Program-made: the position numbers and the translations under genes
Notes under the pieces: model-generated
What the model was told of the DNA's origin: nothing
Databases searched by the model: none
The model's input: the letters and a program-made list of their open reading frames with translations, nothing else
Assembly (NCBI RefSeq): GCF_003105115.1
Contig: NZ_QETH01000026.1
Location: forward strand, 1 to 55,338
DNA: 55,338 nt
From: Flavobacterium sp. HTF
GTDB lineage: Bacteria > Bacteroidota > Bacteroidia > Flavobacteriales > Flavobacteriaceae
Direction of reading: 5' to 3'
Shown: positions 43,849 to 53,459 of the stretch, one piece after another
Layout of the letters: the number at the start of each line of letters is the position of its first letter
Numbering within the stretch: the stretch's first letter is position 1

Positions 43849-45033
43849 ATGAAAAAGATATATACAAGACTATTTAGTCTTATAGCAATCCTTATTTTAG
43901 GAAGCTGTACCGAGAAATACGAATTAGAGACAGGTTTTGATGCGCCGGAATCATTAATAAACCCGGCGGCAAACCAACTTGTAGTGATAGATTTAGAAAA
44001 TGGAACCCCGACAGTATTTGAGTGGGCAAAATCAAAGTCTTACTATGGAGGCGTGGTTTTATATGAAGTTCTGTTTGACAAAGAAAATGGAAATTTCACC
44101 AACCCGATCTACAAAACAGTTTCCAATGCAGGCGGTGGGGATAACTGGTTATCATTGACACCCAAACAACTTATCGTCCTGGCCAAAAGTGCCGGCATAG
44201 GTATAGATTCTGAAGGGGCTGTAAAATGGAAAGTAGTAGCCTCTCAGGGAGGAGAGAAAAAAGAAACGCAGGAAACACGCATTATTAAATTAAGACGCCC
44301 TGCCGGAATAGCAGAAATCCCAAGTGAATTATTTATTTATGGACAAGGATTTGAAGCACAAAGTATTAACGCTGCAATGAAATTTAAGAAAACCGATGAC
44401 GGCGTTTTCGAAATTTTTGCTTCTCTTGGCAATAGCGAGATAAACCTTTGTAATTCTCTTTCTGCTTCTAAAATTTACTACAAATTAAGCAATGATAATA
44501 AATTAATCGAATCCGAAACGGAATCAGGCACTCCGATTAACGGAACCGGAAAAGTCTACAGAATTGTGGTCGATTTTAATTTACTGACAATTAAAACGAC
44601 TGAAATCCAGTCTATTCAGATGATTAGAACATGGCAATACAATTTAGGAGATTTTACTTACGTAGGCAATCACAAATTTGAACTTAAAAATATTGCACTG
44701 CCATTTTACCACGACTGGGGGTATCCGGAAGAGCGCTATCGTTTTTGGGTGACTACCAATGAAGGGAGAGAAATTTGGGGAAGTTATCATAATGACCAGA
44801 TGAACGGTTCAAATATTCCAGGAATGCCGGCATTTGGAAACCCTCCTGACGGAACTCAGCCAGCTCAATATTATAATGTATATAATCTTGCAGACATCCC
44901 TAGTGCAGGTCAAAACCAGGACTGGGTAGGAATGTACAAACTTCCTAAGGATTCTGAAAACAAACATGCAAATGTTGTTCTTGATATGTCGCCTATAGGA
45001 GATTACAAACATTCGGTAATTATAATTGATTAA
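43849..45033 (+). CDS. SusE/SusF-like surface lipoprotein
   Basis: A 394-aa lipoprotein: signal LFSLIAILILGSCTEKYELE with lipobox Cys, a SusE domain (NQLVVIDLENGTPTVFEWAK, YYGGVVLYEVLFDKENGNFT) and a C-terminal carbohydrate-binding-like part with many aromatics (YHDWGYPEERYRFWVTTNEG). Such proteins sit at the surface and hold polysaccharide near the SusCD pore. It lies 10 nt after susD and ends just before a strong hairpin. Confidence 0.85.
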   Translation: MKKIYTRLFSLIAILILGSCTEKYELETGFDAPESLINPAANQLVVIDLENGTPTVFEWAKSKSYYGGVVLYEVLFDKENGNFTNPIYKTVSNAGGGDNWLSLTPKQLIVLAKSAGIGIDSEGAVKWKVVASQGGEKKETQETRIIKLRRPAGIAEIPSELFIYGQGFEAQSINAAMKFKKTDDGVFEIFASLGNSEINLCNSLSASKIYYKLSNDNKLIESETESGTPINGTGKVYRIVVDFNLLTIKTTEIQSIQMIRTWQYNLGDFTYVGNHKFELKNIALPFYHDWGYPEERYRFWVTTNEGREIWGSYHNDQMNGSNIPGMPAFGNPPDGTQPAQYYNVYNLADIPSAGQNQDWVGMYKLPKDSENKHANVVLDMSPIGDYKHSVIIID

Positions 45034-45040
45034 AAAAAAC

Positions 45041-45073
45041 AACAGGCTGTTTGACCAGTTCAAACAGCCTGTT
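45041..45073. terminator. 14-bp perfect hairpin between SusE-like and GH76 genes
   Basis: AACAGGCTGTTTGA (45041-45054) pairs with 45060-45073 around a 5-nt loop. The plus-strand tail is only TTT, while the minus strand has a T8 tail. On the plus strand it is therefore more likely an attenuator or mRNA-stability hairpin that lowers expression of the downstream hydrolases than a full stop. The next ATG is 15 nt further. Confidence 0.6.
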
Positions 45074-45087
45074 TAAAAACTTATAAT

Positions 45088-46281
45088 ATGAAAAATATCC
45101 AAAAATTAAGTTTATTGTTACTTTCAATGCTTGTGTTTTCCTGTCAGGAAAATCAGGATAATGAGTTAACGCATTCAGATCCAACCGATCCGGTTGTGAC
45201 CATTACTTATAAAGAAAAGGCGAAACAAACATTTGATTTGATTCAGCAAAATTATAAAATCAATAGTTCGGGTCTTTATCTGGAAAACTTTCCGAAGGAA
45301 GTTGGTGACCGCCAAAGCTCTTACCTTTGGTCACTTGATGGTCTTTTGGCGGGTGTAAACCAATTAAAAGCAATAGGTTATAAAGATGCAGTATTAAACG
45401 ATTCGTATACTGCTTTAGACAAATATTATGATTCCCAGCGTTTGCCAAGTGCTTATGCGGCATTTCCTGTTCAATATAGTTTAGATGATCGTTTTTACGA
45501 TGATAATGCCATTATTGCACTTGAACTAATTGAAGATTATGAAATTACCAAAAATCAGGCTTCATTAGACAGGGCTATAAAACAAGTAGATTTTACCATG
45601 ACGGGTGAAGACAACAAAACTGGCGGCGGTCTCTATTGGGTTGAGCAATACAGAAATAAACCCGAAAGCGATCTTTGCAACAAGGCAGTTTGTGCAACTG
45701 CTTTTACAACCACTTATCTTCTTAAACTTTATCAGCACACCAAAAACGAAGATTATCTGCTATTCGCAAAAAGATTGTACAAGTGGCTTAATGAAAACAC
45801 TAAGGACCCTGTTGATAATCTTTTCTGGAATGATATCAGGGTAAGGGACAACTATGTAAACAAAACCAAATGGACATACAACTCTGGTGCAATGATTACC
45901 AATAACATTTTATTGTACGAAATCTCAAAAGACCAGGCCTATCTTAATGAAGCAAAAGCAATTGCTTCCTCTACGTATCGCGTTTTTACAAGAACAGTAG
46001 ATGGCAAGCTTTTTTTTCCGGAACATGATTCCTGGTTTAATGTATGTCTTTTCAGAGGATATCTGGATCTTCTTAGACACGATACAAATGCGCAAAATTA
46101 TGTAAACACTTTTATCAGTAATGCCGATTATGCCTGGGAAAAAGCCAGAAACAATCATGGATTATTTTATGAAGACTGGGCAGGAATCAAACCGGGAAGA
46201 GACAAATGGCTGTTACAACAAGCAGCGTTAGTAGAAATCTATGGCCGAATCGCATTATTAAAAGGAGAAAAACAGCTATGA
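45088..46281 (+). CDS. GH76 endo-alpha-1,6-mannanase, lipoprotein
   Basis: A 397-aa protein. Signal peptide with lipobox (LLLLSMLVFSCQENQDNE), then an (alpha/alpha)6 GH76 domain: YLWSLDGLLAGVNQLKAIGY, the paired catalytic Asp138-Asp139 in RFYDDNA, GGGLYWVEQYRN, TYNSGAMITNNILLYE and FLRHD-like end. GH76 enzymes cut the alpha-1,6-mannan backbone. As a lipoprotein it is probably surface-exposed and makes the first cuts. Its stop overlaps the next GH76 start (ATGA). Confidence 0.9.
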   Translation: MKNIQKLSLLLLSMLVFSCQENQDNELTHSDPTDPVVTITYKEKAKQTFDLIQQNYKINSSGLYLENFPKEVGDRQSSYLWSLDGLLAGVNQLKAIGYKDAVLNDSYTALDKYYDSQRLPSAYAAFPVQYSLDDRFYDDNAIIALELIEDYEITKNQASLDRAIKQVDFTMTGEDNKTGGGLYWVEQYRNKPESDLCNKAVCATAFTTTYLLKLYQHTKNEDYLLFAKRLYKWLNENTKDPVDNLFWNDIRVRDNYVNKTKWTYNSGAMITNNILLYEISKDQAYLNEAKAIASSTYRVFTRTVDGKLFFPEHDSWFNVCLFRGYLDLLRHDTNAQNYVNTFISNADYAWEKARNNHGLFYEDWAGIKPGRDKWLLQQAALVEIYGRIALLKGEKQL

Positions 46282-47447
46282 ACAAAGTAACCGCTCTTAT
46301 AATCTGTTTTTTATTTGCTGTACAAGCTAATAGCCAGAACAAAAAGCCGGAATCTTATAAAACATATAAAAACAAGGCTGAATTGTTCTACGATTTGGTT
46401 TATGGATTATATTATTTGCCCAAGTATAATTTGTTTTCTGAATATTATCCCAATACCAATCAGCCTAATATAAATTATTTTAATGATGGGGAGAAAACAG
46501 CAAAAGAAGTTTCATTTCTATGGCCTTTTAGCGGAATGACATCTGCTGTAAACATCCTTTATAAGATTGATAAAAAGAAATATAGTGCCTCTCTTAAAAA
46601 TTTGATTGAAGCTCAAAAGCAATACCGCGACACTATCCGAAAACCTGTTGGATACCAGGCATACCCAACCAGGCTTGAAAAATCAGATCGTTATTATGAT
46701 GACAACGGATTAGTGGGTATTGATTATATCGAGGCTTACGCAAATACAAAAGAAGCTCATTATCTAAAAGATGCGAAAGAAGTTTTTGAATTCATAATAA
46801 GCGGATGGAATAACGATCTCGAAGGAGGAGTTACCTGGCTTGAAGGTGTTTATAATCAGAAACCAGCCTGTTCTAACGGAAAAGCAACAGTCTTGGCCTT
46901 GAAAATTTACGAACAGACAAAAGACAAATATTATTTAGACTGGGGCTTAAAATTTTATGACTGGATGCATTCGCATTTAAGGGCAGAAGAAAATATCTAC
47001 TGGAATGATATGAAAACCGCCGATCGTTCTGTTTTAAAAACCGCCTGGACTTACAACACCGGAACCATGCTGCAGGCGGCCGTGAGTTTATATAAAATTA
47101 CAGGGAACAAAATTTATCTCAAAGAAGCACAAACGCTGGCCGAAGGATCTTATTTGTATTTTGGAAAAAAACAGGCTGATGGACGCATATCCATTCTGGA
47201 CGATCCGTGGTTTACAATCGTTTTGTTTCGTGGTTACCAGGATTTATATGAAGTAGATCAAAACCCAAAATATGTAAATACCATTATTCAGAATATTGAT
47301 TTTGCCTGGACAAATGCCCGGGATGATAAAGGACTTTTTTATAGCAACTGGAATGCCGGAAAAGACGAATCAAAAACACCAAAATGGCTGCTTAATCAGG
47401 CAGCTGTAATCGAACTTTACGGTCGGATTGCATTAATAAAAAAATAA
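46278..47447 (+). CDS. GH76 endo-alpha-1,6-mannanase, periplasmic type
   Basis: A 389-aa protein with a Sec signal peptide (TALIICFLFAVQANSQ) and no lipobox, so it is likely periplasmic. The GH76 fold shows VSFLWPFSGMTSAVNILYKI, catalytic Asp141-Asp142 in RYYDDNG, GGVTWLEGVYNQKPACSNGK and TYNTGTMLQAAVSLYKITGN. The ATG at 46278 overlaps the stop of the previous gene; the longer frame from 46206 lies within it and would lack a signal peptide. It is a diverged paralogue of the upstream enzyme and may work on shorter imported fragments. Confidence 0.9.
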   Translation: MNKVTALIICFLFAVQANSQNKKPESYKTYKNKAELFYDLVYGLYYLPKYNLFSEYYPNTNQPNINYFNDGEKTAKEVSFLWPFSGMTSAVNILYKIDKKKYSASLKNLIEAQKQYRDTIRKPVGYQAYPTRLEKSDRYYDDNGLVGIDYIEAYANTKEAHYLKDAKEVFEFIISGWNNDLEGGVTWLEGVYNQKPACSNGKATVLALKIYEQTKDKYYLDWGLKFYDWMHSHLRAEENIYWNDMKTADRSVLKTAWTYNTGTMLQAAVSLYKITGNKIYLKEAQTLAEGSYLYFGKKQADGRISILDDPWFTIVLFRGYQDLYEVDQNPKYVNTIIQNIDFAWTNARDDKGLFYSNWNAGKDESKTPKWLLNQAAVIELYGRIALIKK

Positions 47448-47468
47448 ATCACTTAAATTTATCCTATC

Positions 47469-49820
47469 ATGAAAAAGATTTTAAGCATAGTAATTATAAG
47501 CATAAGCTGCATATTCAATACAGCTTACGGCCAAAAAGGACAAAAAAAACTATCCCATTACGTAAATCCAAACATAGGAACAGCGCATAGCCGATGGTTT
47601 TTTTACACCCCGGCTGCTATGCCTTTCGGGCTGGCAAAATTAGGACCTTCGACCAACGCTCATTATGGCAATGAGCAAGGTTGGGAAGCAACAGGATATG
47701 ATGACCGTGATACCTCGATTGAAGGCTTTGCCTGCCTGCATGAATTTCAGGTTGGAGGTATAGTTCTGGCACCTTCTGTAGGTAAATTGCAAACCATTCC
47801 GGGAACTCTTGAAAACCCGGATGAAGGATACCGTTCCCGATTTGACCGAAAAGATGAATACGCAACTTCCGGATATTATTCGGTTTTACTAAAAGATTAC
47901 AACATAAAAGCAGAGCTTACCGCAACAAAAAGGGTCGGTTTTCAGCGTTATACTTTTCCAAAATCCACAGAATCTCATATTATATTTGATATAGGAAACA
48001 GGCAGGGGGAAAGCGGTGCGGTAAAAGAGTCAAAAGTAATGATGACCGAAGACGGCCGTATTGAAGGATATGTAATTACCAATCCCGAATATGTAAAAAA
48101 ATATCAGGCTGGTGCCGAAGTTGCCATGTATTTTTCTGCCGTTGTGGATAAAAAACCGAAGAATTTCGGGGTATTCAACAAGCAGGAAACACAAGCATCC
48201 AAAAAAGAGATTTCCGGAATTGGAGCCGGTTTATATTTAACCTTTGATACCAAAGAAAATGAAGCCATTACAGTAAAAGTCGGACTATCTTATACTTCAA
48301 TTGCTAATGCCCGATTAAACTTAGATTCCGAAGCCAAAAACACCAATTTTGATAAGGCAAAAAAAGAAGCACTATCAACATGGAATGAATATTTGGGAAG
48401 AATAACGGTTGAAGGGAAAAATGAAACAGATAAAATTAAATTCTACACCGGTTTATATCATGCTCTTTTAGGAAGAGGATTATACAATGATGTCAACGGA
48501 GCATATCCGATGAACAATGGACAAATTGGACAAATTCCATTAAATAGTAACGGAACTCCTAAACACAATTGTTACAATACCGATGCAATTTGGGGAGGAT
48601 TCTGGAATCTAACCCAATTATGGGCTTTGGCTTACCCGGATTATTATGCTGATTGGGTACAGGGTCAGTTGCTTGTTTATAAAGATGCTGGATGGCTTGG
48701 TGACGGACTTGCAAATAGTAAATATGTTTCGGGCGTTGGTACCAATTTTACGGGATTAGCAATCGCTTCTGCGTATAATTCAGGCATTCAGAATTTTGAT
48801 GTAGCACTGGGATACGAAGCGGCATTAAAAAATGAAATCGCCTGGAAAGACAGAATTGAAGGTGCAGGAAAAATGGATGTAAAGCAATTTATAGAACATG
48901 GCTACTCACCGCAAATTGAAGATATCGGTTTTAATACCATTACTGAAGGCTCCGGATTTTCAGCTTCACATACATTAGAATATTCCTATAGTGCTTTTGC
49001 AGTGGCACAATTCGCCAAATCATTAGGAAAAACTCAAGACTATGACCAATTAATAAAATTATCTAAAGGCTGGAAATTATTGTACGATAAAGAAACCAAA
49101 TTTATACGTCCTAAATATGCCAACGGAAAATTTGTAGATAATTTTGATCCGTCGCAACCCTGGAGAGGTTTTCAGGAAGGCAATGCGTGGCAATATACTT
49201 TTTATGTCCCTCATGATATAGAAGAATTAGTCGAAACGCTTGGTAAAGACACTTTTAATGACCGATTAGAAAATATTTTCGAAGCCTCTCAAAAAAATGT
49301 ATTTGGCGGTGGTACCAAGATTGACGCTTTTGCCGGATTATCAGGATTTTATAATCATGGAAATCAGCCCAATTTGCATATTTCCTGGTTGTTTAATTTT
49401 TCCGGAAAACCTTATCTAACCCAAAAATGGGTACATGCTATCTGCGATGAATTTTACGGAACCGAAGGAATTCACGGATATGGTTACGGACAAGATGAAG
49501 ATCAGGGACAATTAGGATCCTGGTATGTAATGTCTTCTATTGGTTTATTTGATGTAAAAGGCCTTACGGAGATAAATCCGTCTTATCAGATAAGCAGTCC
49601 GTTGTTTGATAAAGTCAGTATCAAATTACCAAAATCATTAAACAGAAAAGACTTTACCATTCAGGTAACTAATAATTCTAAAAAGAATATTTACCTGCAA
49701 GAAGTAAGATTTAACGATACAGATTTGAATAAATTAAAAATAAGTCTGGACGATATTAAAAAAGGAGGAATAATAAAAATGGTTGTAGATGAAAAGCCTG
49801 GCCAAAAATGGTCTAACTAA
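47469..49820 (+). CDS. GH92 alpha-mannosidase
   Basis: A 783-aa secreted enzyme. Signal peptide (SIVIISISCIFNTAYGQ), then GH92 hallmarks: HYVNPNIGTAHSRWFFYTPA, GWEATGYDDRDTSIEGFACL, YNTDAIWGGFWNLTQLWALA, FQEGNAWQYTFYVPHDIEEL with the acidic residue of the active site, and GYGQDEDQGQLGSWYVMSSI near the end. GH92 enzymes are calcium-dependent exo-alpha-mannosidases (1,2-, 1,3-, 1,4- or 1,6-). It trims side chains or fragments to mannose. It follows the GH76 genes in the operon with 21 nt between. Confidence 0.94.
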   Translation: MKKILSIVIISISCIFNTAYGQKGQKKLSHYVNPNIGTAHSRWFFYTPAAMPFGLAKLGPSTNAHYGNEQGWEATGYDDRDTSIEGFACLHEFQVGGIVLAPSVGKLQTIPGTLENPDEGYRSRFDRKDEYATSGYYSVLLKDYNIKAELTATKRVGFQRYTFPKSTESHIIFDIGNRQGESGAVKESKVMMTEDGRIEGYVITNPEYVKKYQAGAEVAMYFSAVVDKKPKNFGVFNKQETQASKKEISGIGAGLYLTFDTKENEAITVKVGLSYTSIANARLNLDSEAKNTNFDKAKKEALSTWNEYLGRITVEGKNETDKIKFYTGLYHALLGRGLYNDVNGAYPMNNGQIGQIPLNSNGTPKHNCYNTDAIWGGFWNLTQLWALAYPDYYADWVQGQLLVYKDAGWLGDGLANSKYVSGVGTNFTGLAIASAYNSGIQNFDVALGYEAALKNEIAWKDRIEGAGKMDVKQFIEHGYSPQIEDIGFNTITEGSGFSASHTLEYSYSAFAVAQFAKSLGKTQDYDQLIKLSKGWKLLYDKETKFIRPKYANGKFVDNFDPSQPWRGFQEGNAWQYTFYVPHDIEELVETLGKDTFNDRLENIFEASQKNVFGGGTKIDAFAGLSGFYNHGNQPNLHISWLFNFSGKPYLTQKWVHAICDEFYGTEGIHGYGYGQDEDQGQLGSWYVMSSIGLFDVKGLTEINPSYQISSPLFDKVSIKLPKSLNRKDFTIQVTNNSKKNIYLQEVRFNDTDLNKLKISLDDIKKGGIIKMVVDEKPGQKWSN

Positions 49821-49852
49821 TTTTCTTTCAAACAAAAAATATACAATAAGTC

Positions 49853-51025
49853 ATGCAAAAAGAGCAAACTAATTTAAAACTGCTACCCATTCTATTGGGA
49901 TTTTTCATCATGGGATTTTGTGATCTGGTAGGTATTTCAGTAACCTACGCACAATCCCAGTTCAATTGGAGCGAGACGCGTGCCGGATTTTTACCTTCGA
50001 TGGTTTTTTTATGGTTTTTTATAGTATCAATTCCGGCAGCAATAGCAATGGACAAATACGGTAGAAAAAACCTGGTTTCCCTTGGATTACTCATTACATT
50101 AGCAGCTACTTTTATACCAATTGTTTCGTTTAATGAAACTACTTGCTATGTTACATTTATTTTACTGGGAGTTGGTAATACGATTCTACAAGTATCTCTT
50201 AATCCATTACTTACCAATATCGTACATGGTGAAAAATTAACCAGCTACATTACTGGCGGGCAATTCATTAAAGCCATATCATCTTTTGCAGGACCCTTAT
50301 TAGTTGGGTATTTTTCTTTACAATACGGTTCCTGGGAGAAGAGTTTTTACGTTTATACCTTAATTACCCTGATTTCATTGATCTGGCTCTTTTTTACAAG
50401 AATAGAAGAGGGGGTCAATGAAAAGAAAACGGCCAGTTTTTCTAAAACAATCGGCCTGCTAAAAGATAGAAATATTTTGCTGTCTTTCCTTGGTATTTTA
50501 TGTATTGTTGGACTCGATGTCGGGATGAACACGATAACTCCTAAGCTATTAATCGAACGTGCTAATTTAGCCAAAGAAGCTGCTACATACGGTTCAAGCT
50601 GGTATTTTGCGGCACGTACAATTGGTACCGTTTTCGGGGTATTTTTATTGAGCAAATTTTCTGAAAAAGCCTTTTTCAAAATCAATATGACCGTTGTTCT
50701 TTTTGCATTAGTTGCCTTAGTTTTTGCCCAAAACCAATCTCTTATTCTGGCATTGGTTTGCATAATAGCTTTTGGATCGTCGAGCATCTTTGCTGTAATT
50801 TATACACTGGCTATAAAATCACAACCATCGTTAACTAACGAAATATCCGGATTAATGGTTACCGGAGTTGCAGGAGGAGCTGTAATACCGCCTTTAATGG
50901 GATTTGCCACAGATTACATTGGCTCACAGCAAGGTGCTGTGGGAATTATTATTTTGTGCGCTATATTTCTTGTTTATTGCTCTTTTAAGCTAAATAATAG
51001 TGTAGTACGACAGTCAGATTTTTGA
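49853..51025 (+). CDS. MFS sugar permease, FHS (fucose/mannose-type) family
   Basis: A 390-aa, 12-helix inner-membrane protein. It begins LLPILLGFFIMGFCDLVGIS and has the loop motif DKYGRKNLVSLGLLI between helices 2 and 3 and an LMVTGVAGGAVIPPLMGFAT motif late in the sequence, as in FucP-like proton symporters. As the last operon gene after the mannosidases it probably carries mannose into the cytoplasm, where the ROK-PMI fusion waits. A strong terminator follows. Confidence 0.88.
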   Translation: MQKEQTNLKLLPILLGFFIMGFCDLVGISVTYAQSQFNWSETRAGFLPSMVFLWFFIVSIPAAIAMDKYGRKNLVSLGLLITLAATFIPIVSFNETTCYVTFILLGVGNTILQVSLNPLLTNIVHGEKLTSYITGGQFIKAISSFAGPLLVGYFSLQYGSWEKSFYVYTLITLISLIWLFFTRIEEGVNEKKTASFSKTIGLLKDRNILLSFLGILCIVGLDVGMNTITPKLLIERANLAKEAATYGSSWYFAARTIGTVFGVFLLSKFSEKAFFKINMTVVLFALVALVFAQNQSLILALVCIIAFGSSSIFAVIYTLAIKSQPSLTNEISGLMVTGVAGGAVIPPLMGFATDYIGSQQGAVGIIILCAIFLVYCSFKLNNSVVRQSDF

Positions 51026-51052
51026 AAATTTCTACATAAAGTTCCCCAAATA

Positions 51053-51094
51053 AAACTGCCCCTAAATAGTTGTCTAACGATTTGGGGGCAGTTT
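51053..51094 (+). terminator. Intrinsic terminator of the mannan operon
   Basis: AAACTGCCCCTAAAT (51053-51067) pairs with ATTTGGGGGCAGTTT (51080-51094), 15 bp with one G-U pair, loop 12 nt. It lies 28 nt after the permease stop. Confidence 0.8.
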
Positions 51095-51239
51095 ATTCAA
51101 GAGATTCTCCTGCTTTATAAAAACAAAAAAAACGTATAGAAATAATTAAAAGAAAATTCGAATTAATTGTAAAGATATCAGCCATGAAAAAACTTTAAAT
51201 TTCATTTTTCTTTTTCGTGTAAATTGAAAAGTTAAGTCT

Positions 51240-51247
51240 TATGTTTG
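51240..51247 (+). promoter_or_regulatory. Candidate -7 element TATGTTTG for the acyltransferase gene
   Basis: Full match to TAnnTTTG, 44 nt upstream of the ATG at 51292. No clear TTG box at 17-23 nt upstream. Confidence 0.42.
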
Positions 51248-51291
51248 TTCACAATTCAGCAAAAAAATAAACATAGAATTAGAAATATATA

Positions 51292-52425
51292 ATGACAGAT
51301 AAATTGGAGGCTAAAGTTCATGAAAAATTATATGGACTTGATCATTTACGGGCTTTTGCTATTATTTTAGTTTTCTTTTTTCATTATTATATTGTAAGTG
51401 ACGGAGAACCCGAATGGCTTCCTGGTGTAGCTTCATTTGGTTGGACAGGAGTTGATTTGTTTTTTGTGTTAAGTGGATTTTTAATTTCTTCTCAGCTATT
51501 TCTACAAATCAAAAAAGGGGAGTTAATTTCATTTAAAGTTTTTTTCATCAAACGATTTTTTAGAATTGTTCCTGCATTTTTAGCAACAGTTGGAATTTAT
51601 TTTTGCGTTCCGTATTTCAGGGAAAAAGAATCACTACCAGCACTTTGGCGATTTCTTACTTTTACCCAAAATTTAAATCTTAATTTAAAGGACTACGGAA
51701 CCTTTTCACATTGCTGGTCGCTATGCGTAGAAGAACATTTTTATCTTTTTTTACCAATTATTTTAATATTGCTGCAGACTTCAAAACTGTTCTCCAAATC
51801 ATTTTGGTTATTAATAACCTTTTTTTTATTCGGTTTTGCGATTCGGTTTTATAGTTTTAATTACCTGTATCTGCCAAAAATTGATCAGGAAAATAGCTGG
51901 ATGTACTGGTATAAATATATTTACTATCCAACTTACAATCGCTTAGACGGACTTTTGGTTGGTGTTTCTATCGCAGGAATTTATCAGTTTTTACCAAATT
52001 TATGGATCAGACTTTCAAAATATGGTAATCAATTTATTTTATTCAGTTTATGTATTTTGACAGGGGCATATTTTTTATGTGAAGACTTACTGACTTTTAA
52101 TGTATCTGTTTTTGGATTTCCGTTAATTGCACTTGGCTTTGGTTTTATGGTCGCAGGTGCAATTAGCCCTGTAAGCTTTTTATATAAAATGAATTCAAAA
52201 ATAACAACCTTTAGAGCTAATCTCTCTTTTTCAATTTATTTGACCCATAAAGGAATAATTCATACAACCCATCAGCTATTAAAAGATTTTGAAATAGAAA
52301 ATAATGTAATGCTTCTGATTTGTGTCATGACGTGTGTTTTAGGCGCATATATTCTTCACCTGACAATAGAAAAACCATTTATGAAAATAAGGAACAAAAC
52401 CATTAAAACATCTCTAATCAAATAA
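51292..52425 (+). CDS. Acyltransferase 3 family membrane protein
   Basis: A 377-aa protein with about ten membrane helices and the acyltransferase 3 signature: GLDHLRAFAIILVFFFHYYI, WTGVDLFFVLSGFLISSQLF, FIKRFFRIVPAFLATVGIYF, and SLCVEEHFYLFLPIILIL. The family transfers acetyl or other acyl groups onto sugars of envelope polysaccharides or antibiotics. It is a single gene; the mannan terminator lies before it. No substrate can be inferred from neighbours. Confidence 0.92.
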   Translation: MTDKLEAKVHEKLYGLDHLRAFAIILVFFFHYYIVSDGEPEWLPGVASFGWTGVDLFFVLSGFLISSQLFLQIKKGELISFKVFFIKRFFRIVPAFLATVGIYFCVPYFREKESLPALWRFLTFTQNLNLNLKDYGTFSHCWSLCVEEHFYLFLPIILILLQTSKLFSKSFWLLITFFLFGFAIRFYSFNYLYLPKIDQENSWMYWYKYIYYPTYNRLDGLLVGVSIAGIYQFLPNLWIRLSKYGNQFILFSLCILTGAYFLCEDLLTFNVSVFGFPLIALGFGFMVAGAISPVSFLYKMNSKITTFRANLSFSIYLTHKGIIHTTHQLLKDFEIENNVMLLICVMTCVLGAYILHLTIEKPFMKIRNKTIKTSLIK

Positions 52426-52708
52426 TTGAAGATTACAGTATTATAGGACGCGCATCTCAATTTTAAAATAGCAGGATAATTTGTTTACTGTCCACATTCA
52501 TTTTATGTGTCAAAACATCCGGTAAAATAAAAGTCTTATGGTGATTTATAATGGAAATATTATATATTTGAAAATAAATGATGTGTAATACTTATCACAC
52601 ATATCTACCCTGATTTGGGTGGCTTGTGTAGTTTCGTCACACGTATAAATCATTTTGTAAAACAAACCCAAGACAAATTAACACGATAAGATTTTTAACA
52701 AAAAAATT
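52426..52708. other. 283-nt intergenic region with a short inverted repeat
   Basis: No gene was seen. It contains TATATTTG (52563-52570), a TAnnTTTG match facing right but 138 nt from the next start, and the inverted repeat ATGTGT-N10-ACACAT (52581-52602) just behind it. A GTGT...CACAC pair follows around 52626-52642. These could be operators of the gene at 52709. Confidence 0.35.
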
Positions 52709-53416
52709 ATGCAGGAAGAAGTACAAAAACATACTCAAAAAATTTACAAGACTATGAAAAACGAGAAACACACTTTTGGTGAAAAAATAAAAGAAGTGTT
52801 AATAGAAATATTCATAATTGTTTTTGCAGTAACACTTTCAATAGGGTTACACAGTTGGAGCGAACACAAACACCAACAAGAAGAAGTATCTGTGTTTCTT
52901 GCTAATTTAAGAAATGATTTAAAGAATGATTTAAAAAATATGGACATTGAAAAGGGAGCATACGAAGACTCAAACAAAGGCTATGAAAAAATTTTAGCGC
53001 TAACGACTTCTCAACTTGACAGTATTTATAAATCTAAAAATAAGGTTAATTTCCCAATTTATTCACATGGACAAATAATGAATATTGGTAATTATGAAGG
53101 TTTTAAGTCAAGTGGTAAAATTGGCTACATTGAAGACGAAAAATTAAAACAGAAAATCTTAAACTATTACCAGATATCTGTACCGGCAATTAACGAAGTT
53201 GATAGAATGTACAATGATTTTCTGTTTAAGAGTTTTGACAAAATGATAGAAAATGCAGATAAATCAGAAGAAGAATTATATGCAGACCCAAAATTTAAAA
53301 AGACAATCGAATTCCTTGTCAAACTAGGTAAGAATAACATAAGGGTTTATGACATAAATACAAGACCACAAGCAATTGAACTTATTAAAGAAATTGAAAA
53401 AGAATTGAATAAATAA
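52709..53416 (+). CDS. DUF6090-like single-pass membrane protein
   Basis: A 235-aa protein. A short charged N-terminus precedes one membrane helix (about residues 26-46: VLIEIFIIVFAVTLSIGLHS) followed by WSEHKHQQEEV and a helical, charged periplasmic part. The arrangement of helix, then (N/S)W-x-E-x-(K/R), is that of DUF6090 proteins common in Flavobacteriia, whose role is unknown. An internal ATG at 52754 is an alternative start that would still keep the helix. Function not known. Confidence 0.65.
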   Translation: MQEEVQKHTQKIYKTMKNEKHTFGEKIKEVLIEIFIIVFAVTLSIGLHSWSEHKHQQEEVSVFLANLRNDLKNDLKNMDIEKGAYEDSNKGYEKILALTTSQLDSIYKSKNKVNFPIYSHGQIMNIGNYEGFKSSGKIGYIEDEKLKQKILNYYQISVPAINEVDRMYNDFLFKSFDKMIENADKSEEELYADPKFKKTIEFLVKLGKNNIRVYDINTRPQAIELIKEIEKELNK

Positions 53417-53459
53417 CAAATTTAAGAAAGGCAGATAACCTAAGTTTTTAAACGTTTAA

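Noticed and set aside
46206..46277. Upstream start of the second GH76 gene
   Set aside because: It lies inside the first GH76 gene and would bury the clear signal peptide that begins at 46278.
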